Of a stretch of 57,668 nt of DNA, positions 1 to 9,356 are shown in pieces (the first letter of the stretch is position 1; the number at the start of each line of letters is the position of its first letter). The notes below the pieces were generated by a model. It did no database searches. It saw only the letters and a list, made by a program, of their open reading frames with translations, and had not been told where the DNA came from. Source of the stretch: an uncultured Chlorobiota bacterium (GTDB taxonomy: Bacteria > Bacteroidota > Bacteroidia > Bacteroidales > JAADGE01); contig CAMZKV010000007.1 in NCBI GenBank assembly GCA_947311445.1, forward strand, positions 1 to 57,668, given 5' to 3'. Both the position numbers and the translations under genes were made by a program.

Positions 1-29
1 AAAAAAATGTGTTATTTAATAAAATTTAT

Positions 30-37
30 TAATTTTG
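30..37 (+). promoter_or_regulatory. -7 promoter box of tRNA-Arg(TCT)
   Basis: TAATTTTG matches the Bacteroidota -7 consensus TAnnTTTG and lies 15 bases before the tRNA. A weak -33 candidate, TGTG at 8-11, is 18 bases upstream. The following bases GCAATCCGAAAAAT recur exactly after the rpmH promoter. Confidence 0.7.
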
Positions 38-51
38 CAATCCGAAAAATT

Positions 52-125
52 GGTCTCGTAGCTCAGTTGGATAGAGCAACAGCCTTCTAAGCTGTGGGTC
101 CCAGGTTCGAATCCTGGCGGGATCA
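52..125 (+). tRNA. tRNA-Arg (anticodon TCT)
   Basis: A cloverleaf can be folded by eye. The acceptor stem pairs GGTCTCG with CGGGATC (two G-U pairs) and is followed by discriminator A. The anticodon stem ACAGC/GCTGT encloses loop CTTCTAA, giving anticodon TCT, which reads AGA and AGG. The T-loop GTTCGAATC is canonical. CCA is not encoded. AGA is the dominant Arg codon in the AT-rich genes here, so this is a major tRNA. Confidence 0.95.
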
Positions 126-136
126 CATTTAAAATT

Positions 137-167
137 AAAGCCTTACAAAAATGTGAGGCTTTTTTTA
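137..167 (+). terminator. Rho-independent terminator of tRNA-Arg(TCT)
   Basis: The stem AAAGCCTTACA / TGTGAGGCTTT has one mismatch or wobble and is followed by a run of T. It starts 12 bases after the tRNA end. Confidence 0.85.
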
Positions 168-235
168 TTTTCAATATGAAAATATGTTTCTTGAAAATAT
201 AAGTTACATTCAATTTTTTAAACTCGCTCTTATAT

Positions 236-275
236 AAAAAAAGCCCCATATATTTTTAATATACAGAGCTTTAAA
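236..275 (-). terminator. Rho-independent terminator of the minus-strand tRNA-Arg
   Basis: Read on the minus strand, AAAGCTCTGTATAT can pair through 14 positions (three G-U wobbles) with ATATATGGGGCTTT. A run of seven T follows. It lies 11 bases beyond the tRNA 3' end. Confidence 0.75.
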
Positions 276-285
276 ATTGTATTAG

Positions 286-359
286 TGACCCCGGCGGGAC
301 TCGAACCCACAACCAACAGAGCCGAAATCTGCCATTCTATCCAATTGAACTACGGGGCC
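286..359 (-). tRNA. tRNA-Arg (anticodon TCG)
   Basis: On the minus strand the acceptor arm GGCCCCG/CGGGGTC is followed by discriminator A. The anticodon stem GCAGA/TCTGT encloses loop TTTCGGC, so the anticodon is TCG, which reads CGA and related CGN codons. The T-arm GTTCGAGTC is canonical and CCA is not encoded. The gene is divergent from leuS and faces the other tRNA-Arg gene, so two arginine isoacceptors sit tail to tail. Confidence 0.92.
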
Positions 360-372
360 AAATTTATGGATG

Positions 373-403
373 CAAAATTAGAAAACATTTCAACATATTC
401 AAA
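373..403 (-). promoter_or_regulatory. Full-consensus Bacteroidota promoter of tRNA-Arg(TCG)
   Basis: On the minus strand, TTTG (400-403) is separated by exactly 19 bases from TAATTTTG (373-380). This is a complete match to TTTG-N19-TAnnTTTG. The tRNA begins 13 bases after the -7 box. Confidence 0.85.
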
Positions 404-442
404 CAAAAATTAATAGCTTTAATAAATCAAAATGTTTTTTAC

Positions 443-450
443 TACTTTTG
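443..450 (+). promoter_or_regulatory. -7 promoter box of leuS
   Basis: TACTTTTG fits TAnnTTTG and is followed by GCAATTC, the extended discriminator seen at other translation genes here. No TTTG is present at -33. The leader to the leuS ATG is about 75 bases. Confidence 0.6.
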
Positions 451-495
451 CAATTCTCTAAAAATTTAGTTTTAATTGTGGTGTTAATTTTAGCA

Positions 496-524
496 ATATT
501 ACAATGAAACAATGAAACAATGAA
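496..524 (+). repeat. Short tandem repeat AACAATGA in the leuS leader
   Basis: Three near-perfect 8-base units of the type AATGAAAC stand directly before the leuS start codon. They resemble the AACAATG-type repeat array at 14841-14945. Confidence 0.6.
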
Positions 525-527
525 AAT

Positions 528-3293
528 ATGGAATATAAATTCTCAGAAATTGAAAAGAAACACCAAGAAAATTGGAAAAAATCTAACATTTATAAAGTTA
601 CAGAAGACAAATCTAAACAAAAATTCTATGTCTTGGATATGTTTCCATACCCATCAGGTGCAGGGCTACACGTTGGACATCCATTAGGTTATATTGCTTC
701 TGATATTTACAGCCGATATAAAAGACTTAATGGTTTCAATGTTTTGCATCCTATGGGTTTTGATGCATTTGGTTTGCCTGCCGAACAATATGCAGTACAA
801 ACAGGGCAACATCCCGCAATTACTACTGAAATAAACTTAAAAAGATATAAAGAGCAACTTTCAAAAATAGGCTTTTCATTCGACTGGACAAGAGAAGTTA
901 GAACCTCTGACCCAAAATATTATAAATGGACACAGTGGGTATTCATAAAAATGTTTAAGCATTGGTTTAATAATGAAACACAAAAAGCAGAGCCAATTGA
1001 AAAGTTAATAGAAGAATTCTCAAAAAATGGAAATACAGAAGTTAATGCTGCTTGTTCAGACATCCCAAATTTTTCATCAGCAGTTTGGAATGGACTTGAA
1101 GAAGAAGAAAAAGAAGACATTTTAATGAATTACAGACTTGCATACAGAGCTAACACTAAGGTAAATTGGTGCCCTGCATTAGGAACTGTTCTTGCTAATG
1201 ATGAAGTTAAAGATGGAGTTTCTGAAAGAGGTGGACATCCTGTAATTCAGAAAGATATGATGCAATGGCAATTGAGAGTAACAGCCTATGCTCAGAGATT
1301 GCTTTCGGGTTTAGATAAGTTAGATTGGTCAGACTCTTTAAAAGGAATGCAAAAAAATTGGATAGGTCGTTCCGACGGTGCAGAAGTGCTTTTTAACATT
1401 AAAGATTCTGATAAACAAATTCAAGTTTTCACAACAAGACCCGATACGCTTTTTGGTGCAACATTTATGGTTCTTGCCCCGGAAAGTGAACTTGTAGATA
1501 CAGTTACAAGCGTAGAAAAAAGTGAAGATGTAGATGCTTATGTTGAAAAAACTAAAAATAGAACAGAAAGAGAACGCCAAGCAGATGCAAAAAATATTAC
1601 AGGTGTTTTCTCAGGCTCTTATGCAATAAATCCTTTTACAAAAAAAGAAATTCCAATTTGGATTGCAGACTATGTTTTAGGTGGCTACGGAACAGGTGCA
1701 ATAATGGCTGTTCCTGCACACGATAGCAGAGATTATGCCTTTGCAAAAGAATACAATATAGAAATTATTCCTGTGGTTGAAGGTGGAAACATTTCAGAAG
1801 CATCTTATGATGCAAAGTCTGGAAAATTAATTAACTCCGATTTTTTAAATGGACTCGAAGTTAAAGAAGCTGTTAAAAAAATGATTGATGAAATTGAAAA
1901 GCAAAATTTAGGTTACAGAAAAGTGAATTTTAGATTGCGTGATGCAATTTTTAGCAGACAAAGATATTGGGGCGAACCTTTTCCGGTTTATTATGATGGA
2001 AATACAGCAAAAACTCTTAAAGAAAATGAACTTCCGCTAAGATTACCAAAAATAGATGATTATAAACCAACAGAAGCAGGCGACCCGCCTTTGGGAAGAG
2101 CAAAGGATTGGTTGTATGATGGAAAATATAAATATGAACTAAGCACAATGCCGGGTTTTGCGGGCTCATCTGCCTATTACTTGCGTTATATGGATCCGAA
2201 AAATGAAAAAGAATTAGTTTCAAAAGCAGCAAATGAATATTGGCAAGATGTTGACCTTTACATTGGCGGTACAGAACACGCAGTTGGGCATTTAATTTAT
2301 TCTCGTTTTTGGAATAAATTCTTATTCGATTTAGGATATGTTATAAAAGATGAGCCATTTAAAAAACTTGTAAATCAAGGAATGATACAAGGACGTTCAA
2401 ATTTTGTTTACAGAGTTAAAGACACAAATAAGTTTGTTTCGTATAATTTAAAAAAGAATTACGAAATAACTGAACTTCATGTTGATGTAAATATTGTACG
2501 TAACGATATTTTAGATATAGAAGCATTTAAAAACTGGCTTCCCGAGTTTGCAAATGCAGAATTTATTTTAGAAGAAGACGGTAAATATCATTGCGGAAAC
2601 GGAATAGAAAAAATGTCAAAATCTAAATTTAATGTTGTAAATCCTGACCTTATAATTGAAGAATACGGAGCAGATACATTAAGATTATATGAAATGTTCC
2701 TAGGTCCAATTGAGCAATCAAAACCTTGGAATACAAATGGAATTGAGGGAGTTTCTCGTTTCTTGCAGAAGTTTTGGCGTTTATTTTTTGATAAAGATGG
2801 AAATTTTAATCTTTCAGAAAAAAAAGCAACAAAAGAAGAGCAAAAAGTAATTCACACACTTATAAAAAAGATAGGGGAAGATGTTGAAAATTTTTCATTC
2901 AACACATCAGTAGCAGCGTTTATGGTATGTGCCAATGATTTATCAAAACTAAAATGCAATAAAAAAGAGGTTTTAACAAACTTTATAATTACACTTTCAC
3001 CATTTGCACCACATATCGCAGAAGAACTTTGGCAATTGTCTAAAAACGAGGGTAGTGTTGTAAATGCAAAATTTCCTGAATTTAATGAAGATTTTTTAAA
3101 AGAAGATACCATTACTTACCCTGTTGCATTTAATGGAAAAACAAAATTTACAATTGATGTTCCTGCCGATTTGAAAAAAGATGAAATTGAAAAACTTGCA
3201 CTTGCTGATGAAAGAACTAAAAAAAGATTAGAAAGTGCTAATCTAAAAAAAGTAATTGTAGTTCCAGGTAGGATGATAAATATTGTTGTCTAA
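528..3293 (+). CDS. leuS: Leucine--tRNA ligase
   Basis: Cytoplasmic class I aminoacyl-tRNA synthetase that charges tRNA-Leu with leucine using ATP. The 921 residues agree with the usual length in Bacteroidota. The HIGH-type ATP-binding signature appears as HVGH at residues 48-51 in [11 protein letters not shown]. The KMSKS loop is at about 695-699. The editing (CP1) domain carries the threonine-rich TTRPDTLFG near residue 304. The C-terminal anticodon-binding region ends in [11 protein letters not shown]. The start follows a tandem AATGAAAC repeat and its own -7 box, and no other ATG competes. Transcribed alone, divergently from tRNA-Arg(TCG). Identification is secure. Confidence 0.98.
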   Translation: MEYKFSEIEKKHQENWKKSNIYKVTEDKSKQKFYVLDMFPYPSGAGLHVGHPLGYIASDIYSRYKRLNGFNVLHPMGFDAFGLPAEQYAVQTGQHPAITTEINLKRYKEQLSKIGFSFDWTREVRTSDPKYYKWTQWVFIKMFKHWFNNETQKAEPIEKLIEEFSKNGNTEVNAACSDIPNFSSAVWNGLEEEEKEDILMNYRLAYRANTKVNWCPALGTVLANDEVKDGVSERGGHPVIQKDMMQWQLRVTAYAQRLLSGLDKLDWSDSLKGMQKNWIGRSDGAEVLFNIKDSDKQIQVFTTRPDTLFGATFMVLAPESELVDTVTSVEKSEDVDAYVEKTKNRTERERQADAKNITGVFSGSYAINPFTKKEIPIWIADYVLGGYGTGAIMAVPAHDSRDYAFAKEYNIEIIPVVEGGNISEASYDAKSGKLINSDFLNGLEVKEAVKKMIDEIEKQNLGYRKVNFRLRDAIFSRQRYWGEPFPVYYDGNTAKTLKENELPLRLPKIDDYKPTEAGDPPLGRAKDWLYDGKYKYELSTMPGFAGSSAYYLRYMDPKNEKELVSKAANEYWQDVDLYIGGTEHAVGHLIYSRFWNKFLFDLGYVIKDEPFKKLVNQGMIQGRSNFVYRVKDTNKFVSYNLKKNYEITELHVDVNIVRNDILDIEAFKNWLPEFANAEFILEEDGKYHCGNGIEKMSKSKFNVVNPDLIIEEYGADTLRLYEMFLGPIEQSKPWNTNGIEGVSRFLQKFWRLFFDKDGNFNLSEKKATKEEQKVIHTLIKKIGEDVENFSFNTSVAAFMVCANDLSKLKCNKKEVLTNFIITLSPFAPHIAEELWQLSKNEGSVVNAKFPEFNEDFLKEDTITYPVAFNGKTKFTIDVPADLKKDEIEKLALADERTKKRLESANLKKVIVVPGRMINIVV

Positions 3294-3369
3294 AGTATTT
3301 TTATTAGTAGTCAAATGTAAACTATTGATATATAGCTAGTTAAAAATATTATTAAGTATTATTTAATTT

Positions 3370-3403
3370 TTTGTTATTTATAAAATAAAAAGCCTTATTT
3401 TTG
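3370..3403 (+). promoter_or_regulatory. Promoter of the primary sigma factor gene
   Basis: The -7 box TATTTTTG (3396-3403) is preceded by TTTG at 3370-3373. The spacing is 22 bases, slightly longer than the ideal 19. GCACACC follows the -7 box. Confidence 0.55.
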
Positions 3404-3458
3404 CACACCTTTTAAGAAGAGGGAGATTTTTTATTTTTCTAATAGTAAATTCCAATAT

Positions 3459-4319
3459 ATGAGACAGTTAAAGATTACGAAGTCGATTACAAATCGAGAG
3501 AGTGCATCACTTGATAAATATTTACAAGAAATTGGAAGATATGACCTTATTAGTGTTGAAGAAGAAGTTGAATTAGCACAAAGAATAAAAAAAGGTGACC
3601 AACTTGCAATTGAAAAACTTGCAAGTGCAAATTTACGTTTTGTAGTTTCAGTGGCAAAGCAATACCAAAATCAAGGACTTAGTTTGCCGGATTTAATTAA
3701 TGAAGGCAACTTAGGATTAATTAAAGCTGCTGAAAAATTTGATGAAACAAGAGGATTCAAATTTATTTCGTATGCTGTTTGGTGGATTCGCCAATCAATC
3801 ATGCAAGCAATTAATGAACAATCAAGAATTGTTAGATTACCTTTAAATCAAGTTAGTTCATTAAGTAAATACAGAAAAGCTGTTGCTGAATTTGAACAAA
3901 AAAACCAAAGAAAACCATCAATTGATGAATTGTCTGAAATTTTAGAAATATCAAAAGCAAAAGTAAAAGCTACAATGAAAGTTTCCGGAAGACATGTTTC
4001 TGTTGATGCACCTTTTCAAGAAGGTGAAGACAACAGTCTTTTAGATGTTTTGTCTGATGGAGACTCTCCAATAGCAGATAAAGCTCTAATACATGAGTCC
4101 TTAAGAAAAGAAATACACAGAGTTTTTGCAACACTTGATGAAAGAGAAAGTAAAATTTTACAACTTTCTTATGGAATTGGTGTGGAGGAAATGTCATTAG
4201 AAGAAATTGGACAACAGTTCGGTTTAACAAGAGAAAGAGTTCGACAAATTAGAGAAAAAGCTATAAAAAGGTTGAGAACCACTTCAAGAAGTAATCCTTT
4301 GAAAAAATATCTTGGATAA
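3459..4319 (+). CDS. rpoD: RNA polymerase primary sigma factor (SigA/RpoD)
   Basis: Vegetative sigma-70 factor that directs RNA polymerase to the TTTG/TAnnTTTG promoters. At 286 residues it has the short form typical of Bacteroidota and lacks region 1.1. Region 1.2 is at about residues 17-45 ([14 protein letters not shown]). Region 2 is at about 46-117 and includes the -10 recognition helix [13 protein letters not shown]. Region 3 is at about 125-200. Region 4 carries the helix-turn-helix [21 protein letters not shown] at about 246-266. The gene is monocistronic, with its own promoter and a strong terminator immediately downstream. Confidence 0.97.
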   Translation: MRQLKITKSITNRESASLDKYLQEIGRYDLISVEEEVELAQRIKKGDQLAIEKLASANLRFVVSVAKQYQNQGLSLPDLINEGNLGLIKAAEKFDETRGFKFISYAVWWIRQSIMQAINEQSRIVRLPLNQVSSLSKYRKAVAEFEQKNQRKPSIDELSEILEISKAKVKATMKVSGRHVSVDAPFQEGEDNSLLDVLSDGDSPIADKALIHESLRKEIHRVFATLDERESKILQLSYGIGVEEMSLEEIGQQFGLTRERVRQIREKAIKRLRTTSRSNPLKKYLG

Positions 4320-4342
4320 AGTATAAATATATTACATTTTTT

Positions 4343-4377
4343 AAAAAAGCTGTCTTAATTAGACAGCTTTTTTTTTA
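4343..4377 (+). terminator. Rho-independent terminator of the sigma factor gene
   Basis: The perfect 10-bp stem AAAGCTGTCT/AGACAGCTTT with a 5-base loop is followed by eight or more T. Confidence 0.93.
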
Positions 4378-4483
4378 ATATTTTGAGGGATAATCAAAAA
4401 AGAATTGTCATACTAAAAAACAAGTTTATGGAAATTAATTAATAATTTAATCTATTAAATAAAAGATTTTTAAAACAATAACT

Positions 4484-6367
4484 ATGAAACGAATACTTTT
4501 TATCTTAACTTTTCTAATTTTTATCTCAGAACTTATTTTCTCTCAAAAAACAATAACAGGAATTGTAATCGATACCGAAGGGGAATTGTTACCGGGAGTT
4601 TCTATAATTGCTAAAGGAACTAAAATACGAACAATAACATTAAGTAATGGAACTTATTCAATTGAGATAACAGAAGATGTGAAATTTCTCATTTTCTCAT
4701 ACATTGGAATGGAAACAATCGAAAAACAAATAAAAGGAAACACGGTAAATGTAATTATGAAGCCAACAATAGATGATTTAGATGAAATTGTTGTTACAGC
4801 AATAGGAACTAGTAAAAGAATAAGTTTAAGAGGAATTGCTAGTTATCGGAAAAGCCATTCAAAAATTAGAGGAAAAAAGCCTATTGGTTATGCAACAGAA
4901 AGTGTAGAATACGATATAATATCATCAGATGAACTTAGTGATTCAGAAATAACAAATAAAGATATAAAAAGCGGAATGTTAACTGCCGGAGAATTAAATG
5001 ATTTTGGAAAATGGGAACTATGGAAAGATATTTCTGAAAATCAGTTAAAAACTTACAAATCAACATGGAAAATGAAGCCACAAGAACGTTATTGTGTACA
5101 ACTTACAAATTATTCAAACAAACCCGTTGTTAATGCAAAAGTATTGCTAAAAACAAAATCGGGAGAAACAATTTGGGCTTCAACAACTGACAATACAGGA
5201 AAGGCAGAGCTTTGGGCAAATATATTTGGAGAAAAATATAAGCAAAAAGACCTTTTTATAAAAATTATTAACAATAAAAAGTCCTACAAATTGTTAAAAC
5301 CTAATAAATTTCAAGAAGGTATTAATTTTATTAGTATTCCGGCAGATTGTAATGTTCCCGAGATTGCCAATATAGCCTTTGTTGTGGATGCTACAGGATC
5401 AATGGGAGATGAAATTTCATATTTAAAGGCTGAATTGCAAGATGTTTTAAATAAAATTAAAAAACAGCATAAAAATTTAACTATAAATTCTGCAAGTGTT
5501 TTTTATAGAGATAAATCTGATGAGTATTTAGTAAGAAAATCAGATTTTTCGGAAGATGTAAAAACAACAATTGATTTTATAAACAAACAAACTCCTGGTG
5601 GAGGAGGGGACTTTCCTGAAGCAGTTGATGCAGGTTTAAATACAGCAATTAATCAACTTTCTTGGAGTGAGAGCGCTCTTGCAAAAGTTGTTTTTTTAAT
5701 ACTTGATGCTCCCCCACACAATGATACTGCTAGTGTGAAAAATATGCAGAAACTTTCAAAAAAAGCCTCTGAGAAAGGTATTAGAATAGTTCCGGTTACA
5801 GCGAGTGGGATTAATAAAAGCACAGAATATTTAATGCGTTCAATTGCACTTGCAACAAATGGAACATATGTTTTTTTAACAGATGACAGTGGAATAGGAA
5901 ACAATCACATAAAACCTACAACAGATGAATTTCAAGTTGAACTTTTAAATGATGTTTTTATCCGTTTAATTAAGCAATACTTAACAATTCCTGATTGCAA
6001 AGAAGAAATAGTTTATAACGAAGAAGAAATTCAAGACACTTCATTTATTGCAGATAATAGTCTAATTCAAGATTCCTCAGAAATTGATACAACTAAGAAA
6101 ACTGATATTATTATAAAACCTGAAATAGGAAAAGTTAAATACTATCCTAATCCAACTTCCAATATTTTGAATATTGAAATAACCGGAGATATGAACGAAA
6201 TGTTTCTAGCGGATATTTCCGGCAAAATTTTGCAAAAATTTGATATTAAGAACAAGAAAAAATTCAAAATTAGTTTATCAAGATTTCCTGCAGGTATATA
6301 TTTTATTCAATATCAAAACGGAGAGCGTTGGCAAACCGGAAAAATTATTCATACACATATTATGTAG
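4484..6367 (+). CDS. Secreted vWA-domain protein with carboxypeptidase-regulatory-like head and T9SS type A sorting domain
   Basis: Predicted cell-surface protein of unknown partner. Residues 1-20 are a signal peptide (ending ISELIFSQ). Residues 22-95 are a carboxypeptidase D regulatory-like beta-sandwich (TGIVIDTEGELLPGVSI). Residues 97-107 read LDEIVVTAIG, the sequence that normally joins this domain to a SusC-type TonB plug, but no plug or barrel follows. A von Willebrand A domain occupies about 297-490, with a MIDAS-like DATGS at residue 302. The last ~80 residues (YYPNPTSNILNI ... GIYFIQYQNG) form a T9SS type A sorting domain that is cleaved on export. Stand-alone gene. The function is not recognised beyond surface adhesion or metal-dependent binding, which is inference. 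Confidence 0.85.
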   Translation: MKRILFILTFLIFISELIFSQKTITGIVIDTEGELLPGVSIIAKGTKIRTITLSNGTYSIEITEDVKFLIFSYIGMETIEKQIKGNTVNVIMKPTIDDLDEIVVTAIGTSKRISLRGIASYRKSHSKIRGKKPIGYATESVEYDIISSDELSDSEITNKDIKSGMLTAGELNDFGKWELWKDISENQLKTYKSTWKMKPQERYCVQLTNYSNKPVVNAKVLLKTKSGETIWASTTDNTGKAELWANIFGEKYKQKDLFIKIINNKKSYKLLKPNKFQEGINFISIPADCNVPEIANIAFVVDATGSMGDEISYLKAELQDVLNKIKKQHKNLTINSASVFYRDKSDEYLVRKSDFSEDVKTTIDFINKQTPGGGGDFPEAVDAGLNTAINQLSWSESALAKVVFLILDAPPHNDTASVKNMQKLSKKASEKGIRIVPVTASGINKSTEYLMRSIALATNGTYVFLTDDSGIGNNHIKPTTDEFQVELLNDVFIRLIKQYLTIPDCKEEIVYNEEEIQDTSFIADNSLIQDSSEIDTTKKTDIIIKPEIGKVKYYPNPTSNILNIEITGDMNEMFLADISGKILQKFDIKNKKKFKISLSRFPAGIYFIQYQNGERWQTGKIIHTHIM

Positions 6368-6446
6368 TAATAATCAATAATAAATTTGTCTAAAAAAACC
6401 TGCCAACAAACATATGCAAAAAACTAAATATAATTTTTAAATGCCT

Positions 6447-6454
6447 TATCTTTG
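6447..6454 (+). promoter_or_regulatory. -7 promoter box of maeB
   Basis: TATCTTTG matches TAnnTTTG and lies 22 bases before the maeB start. No clear TTTG is seen at -33. Confidence 0.55.
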
Positions 6455-6476
6455 TTTTTTTAAAAGTAATTAGGCT

Positions 6477-8762
6477 ATGGCAAAAATCACAAAAGAAGAC
6501 GCTTTAAAATACCATTCCGATAAAAGACCCGGAAAAATTGAAGTAGTTCCAACAACACCACATTCGACCCAAAGAGATTTGGCTCTTGCATATTCCCCGG
6601 GAGTTGCAGAACCATGTTTAGAAATTGAAAAAAATCCGGAAGATGCATACAAATATACGGCAAAAGGAAATCTTGTCGCAGTTATTTCAAATGGTACAGC
6701 TGTTTTAGGTTTAGGAAATCTCGGAGCAGTTGCAGGGAAACCTGTAATGGAAGGAAAAGGTTTGCTTTTTAAAATCTTTTCCGATATTGATGTGTTTGAT
6801 ATTGAGTTAGATACAACAGATATTGATAAGTTTGTTGAAACTGTAAAAATTATGTCTCCCACATTTGGAGGAATTAATCTTGAAGATATTAAATCTCCTG
6901 AATGCTTCGAAATTGAAAGAAGATTAAAAGAAGAACTTGATATTCCCGTAATGCACGATGACCAGCATGGAACAGCAATTATTTCAGCAGCAGGAGTCGT
7001 AAATGCAGTAACATTTGCAAAAAAGAAGCTAAAAGATATTAAAATGGTTGTTAGTGGAGCAGGGGCATCTGCAATGGCTTGCACAAGATTAATAATGTCT
7101 TTGGGGGTTGAGAAAAAAAATGTTGTTATGTGCGACAGCAAAGGTGTTATTAATAATGAAAGAAAAGATATAAATAAATATAAAAAAGATTTTGTAACAA
7201 GCAGAAAAATAAAAACTCTAGAGCAAGCAATGAATGGAGCAGACTTGTTTTTAGGACTTTCTGTAAAAGGAATAGTAAACAAGGATATGATTAAATCAAT
7301 GGCCGAAAATCCAATTGTATTTGCTATGGCAAATCCTGATCCCGAAATTACATATGAAGATGCAAAAGATGCCAGAGAAGATGTTTTAATGGCAACAGGT
7401 CGTTCAGATTACCCAAATCAGGTTAATAATGTTCTCGGATTCCCTTTTATTTTCAGAGGAGCATTAGATGTAAGAGCAACATCTATAAATGAAAAAATGA
7501 AGATTGCCGCTGTTCACGCAATTGCTGGTTTAGCAAGAGAAGATGTTCCGGAAGAAGTAAGCAATGCTTACAATACAAAGCACCTTGTTTTTGGTAGAGA
7601 TTATTTTATTCCAAAACCATTAGATCCTAGACTAATAACGAGGGTTTCAATAGCTGTAGCAAAAGCTGCAATGGATTCTGGAGTAGCAAAACAACCTATT
7701 GAAGACTTTGAAAAATACCAAGAAGAACTTCTTGAAAGAATTGGCTCAGGAAATAAATTAATCAGACGTATTTTTGTTCAAGCAAAACTAAATCCTAAAA
7801 AAGTAATATTTGCAGATGCTGAAAACTACAATGTTCTTAGGGCTGCCGAAGTTGCAATGCACGAAGGTTTTGCAGAGCCTATTTTACTTGGTCAAAAAGA
7901 AAAAATATTAAATGTTATTTCAGAATATAAACTAAATGATTTGCTTGAAAGTGCCGTAATTATTGACCCATATTCGCCTGAAGAAAAAAATAGAAGACAG
8001 AAATATGCAAAATTCTTTTATGAAAAAAGAAATAGGGAAGGAGTTAGGTTGAGAGATGCAAATTTAAAAATGTTTAATAGAAACTATTTTGGTTCAATGA
8101 TGGTTGAACATGGAGAAGCCGATGCGTTTATTACAGGTTATGATACTAAATATTCAGAAGCTCTTTCTCCTATTTTAGAAGTAATAAAATGTTCTGATGA
8201 AATTGACCATATAGCAGGAATGTATGTTGTGAAAACAAAACAAAAATCATTATTTTTTGCTGATGCTACTGTTAATGAAGACCCTGACTGTAAGGTGCTT
8301 ATTGATACAACTCTTACTGTTACAAGAACAATAAAATGGTTGGGTGAAGAACCGGTTGTTGCAATGCTTTCCTACTCAAATTTTGGATCTTCAAAAACTC
8401 CAAGTCCTAAATTTGTTAAAAAAGCTGTTAAGACTTTACATAAAGAACATCCTGAAATTATGGTTGACGGTGAGATGCAAGCAAATTTTGCATTAAATAC
8501 AAAATTAAGAGACGAATATTTTCCTTTCTCAAAAATAAAAGGGAAAGATGTAAATACTTTAATATTTCCAAATTTGGCAGCAGGAAATATAGCTTACAAG
8601 ATGATGCAAGAAATTGGAGAAACCGATGTTTTAGGACCAATTCTATGTGGAACAAAAAGACCCATCCATATTGTTCAGCTTGGCTCATCAGTTACTGAAA
8701 TAGTTAATATGGTTGCAATTGCAGTTGTAGATTCACAAAATCCTTCAAACAGGTATAGATGA
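6477..8762 (+). CDS. maeB: NADP-dependent malic enzyme with C-terminal phosphotransacetylase-like domain
   Basis: Decarboxylates malate to pyruvate with NAD(P)+ reduction, linking C4 acids to pyruvate and supplying reductant. The 761 residues match MaeB. The N-terminal malic enzyme domain is at about 15-150 (YSPGVAEPCLEIE). The Rossmann domain is at about 160-390 (VVSGAGASAMAC). From about 430 to the end lies a phosphate acetyl/butyryltransferase-like domain (IHIVQLGSSVTEIVNM), thought in MaeB enzymes to bind acetyl-CoA or related effectors rather than to catalyse. Stand-alone gene with its own -7 box. Identification is secure; cofactor preference is by family only. Confidence 0.96.
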   Translation: MAKITKEDALKYHSDKRPGKIEVVPTTPHSTQRDLALAYSPGVAEPCLEIEKNPEDAYKYTAKGNLVAVISNGTAVLGLGNLGAVAGKPVMEGKGLLFKIFSDIDVFDIELDTTDIDKFVETVKIMSPTFGGINLEDIKSPECFEIERRLKEELDIPVMHDDQHGTAIISAAGVVNAVTFAKKKLKDIKMVVSGAGASAMACTRLIMSLGVEKKNVVMCDSKGVINNERKDINKYKKDFVTSRKIKTLEQAMNGADLFLGLSVKGIVNKDMIKSMAENPIVFAMANPDPEITYEDAKDAREDVLMATGRSDYPNQVNNVLGFPFIFRGALDVRATSINEKMKIAAVHAIAGLAREDVPEEVSNAYNTKHLVFGRDYFIPKPLDPRLITRVSIAVAKAAMDSGVAKQPIEDFEKYQEELLERIGSGNKLIRRIFVQAKLNPKKVIFADAENYNVLRAAEVAMHEGFAEPILLGQKEKILNVISEYKLNDLLESAVIIDPYSPEEKNRRQKYAKFFYEKRNREGVRLRDANLKMFNRNYFGSMMVEHGEADAFITGYDTKYSEALSPILEVIKCSDEIDHIAGMYVVKTKQKSLFFADATVNEDPDCKVLIDTTLTVTRTIKWLGEEPVVAMLSYSNFGSSKTPSPKFVKKAVKTLHKEHPEIMVDGEMQANFALNTKLRDEYFPFSKIKGKDVNTLIFPNLAAGNIAYKMMQEIGETDVLGPILCGTKRPIHIVQLGSSVTEIVNMVAIAVVDSQNPSNRYR

Positions 8763-8799
8763 TGGTTAAAAATAACTTATAAATAAAATAATAATCATA

Positions 8800-8830
8800 T
8801 TTGCAAAGTTTAATTAAATTTTTAATTTTG
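8800..8830 (+). promoter_or_regulatory. Full-consensus promoter of the first siaC-like gene
   Basis: TTTG (8800-8803), a spacer of exactly 19 bases, then TAATTTTG (8823-8830). The gene starts 60 bases downstream. Confidence 0.85.
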
Positions 8831-8890
8831 TTGTTCCATAACAAGTTATAAGCACCTTTGTTAATTGTGAAAATTAATTAAATATCTGAT

Positions 8891-9322
8891 ATGAACATCT
8901 TAACCTATGAAGAACAAGGGTATTTGCCAGGTATTATACTTGACAAAGAATCTAGAAAGTTTGAAATATTTGGAAAAACTTGCCCTGAGGATGCTATTGA
9001 ATTTTATAACCCTGTTTTTGAGTGGCTCGATGAATATTCACAAAACCCACTAGAAAAAACTGTTTTTGATTTTAAATTAACTTATTTTAATACAGTTTCA
9101 TCTAAAATAATAATGATGATAATGATGAGGTTGGAAGAAATTTATGAAGATGGTAATGAGGTGTTAATTAGATGGTTTTATCCTGAAGATGATGAAGATT
9201 TAGAAGAAACAGGAGAAGATTTTGAGAGTATGGTGGAAGTCAATTTTGAATTAGTACCATATGAAGAAGATGAAGATGAAGAGTTTGATGATTCAGACGA
9301 TTTAATAGATTCATTATTATAA
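8891..9322 (+). CDS. SiaC family (DUF1987) regulatory phosphoprotein, paralogue 1
   Basis: Small cytosolic partner-switch protein. In Pseudomonas aeruginosa the SiaC protein is phosphorylated on Thr68 by the kinase SiaB and dephosphorylated by the PP2C protein SiaA. This 143-residue protein keeps the family core: FYNPVFEWLDEY near 38-49, the phospho-site motif YFNT with its Thr at residue 68, then SSK and the acidic PEDDEDLEETGEDF. It differs from the other two paralogues by a long acidic tail (EDEDEEFDDSDD). It sits alone behind a full-consensus promoter, apart from its likely partners at 22.6-24.5 kb and 28.7-31.4 kb. The family call is firm; the pathway is inferred. Confidence 0.9.
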   Translation: MNILTYEEQGYLPGIILDKESRKFEIFGKTCPEDAIEFYNPVFEWLDEYSQNPLEKTVFDFKLTYFNTVSSKIIMMIMMRLEEIYEDGNEVLIRWFYPEDDEDLEETGEDFESMVEVNFELVPYEEDEDEEFDDSDDLIDSLL

Positions 9323-9356
9323 TTTTTTGTTCTTGTAAAATAAAACAGCTTTCTTT

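Noticed and set aside
16-249. 77-aa minus-strand ORF at the window start
   Set aside because: It runs through the antisense of tRNA-Arg(TCT) and its terminator, so it is not a gene.
6470-7282. 270-aa ORF on the minus strand opposite maeB
   Set aside because: It is a long antisense shadow of the well-supported maeB reading frame, with low-complexity Ser/Phe-rich composition and no recognisable domain.
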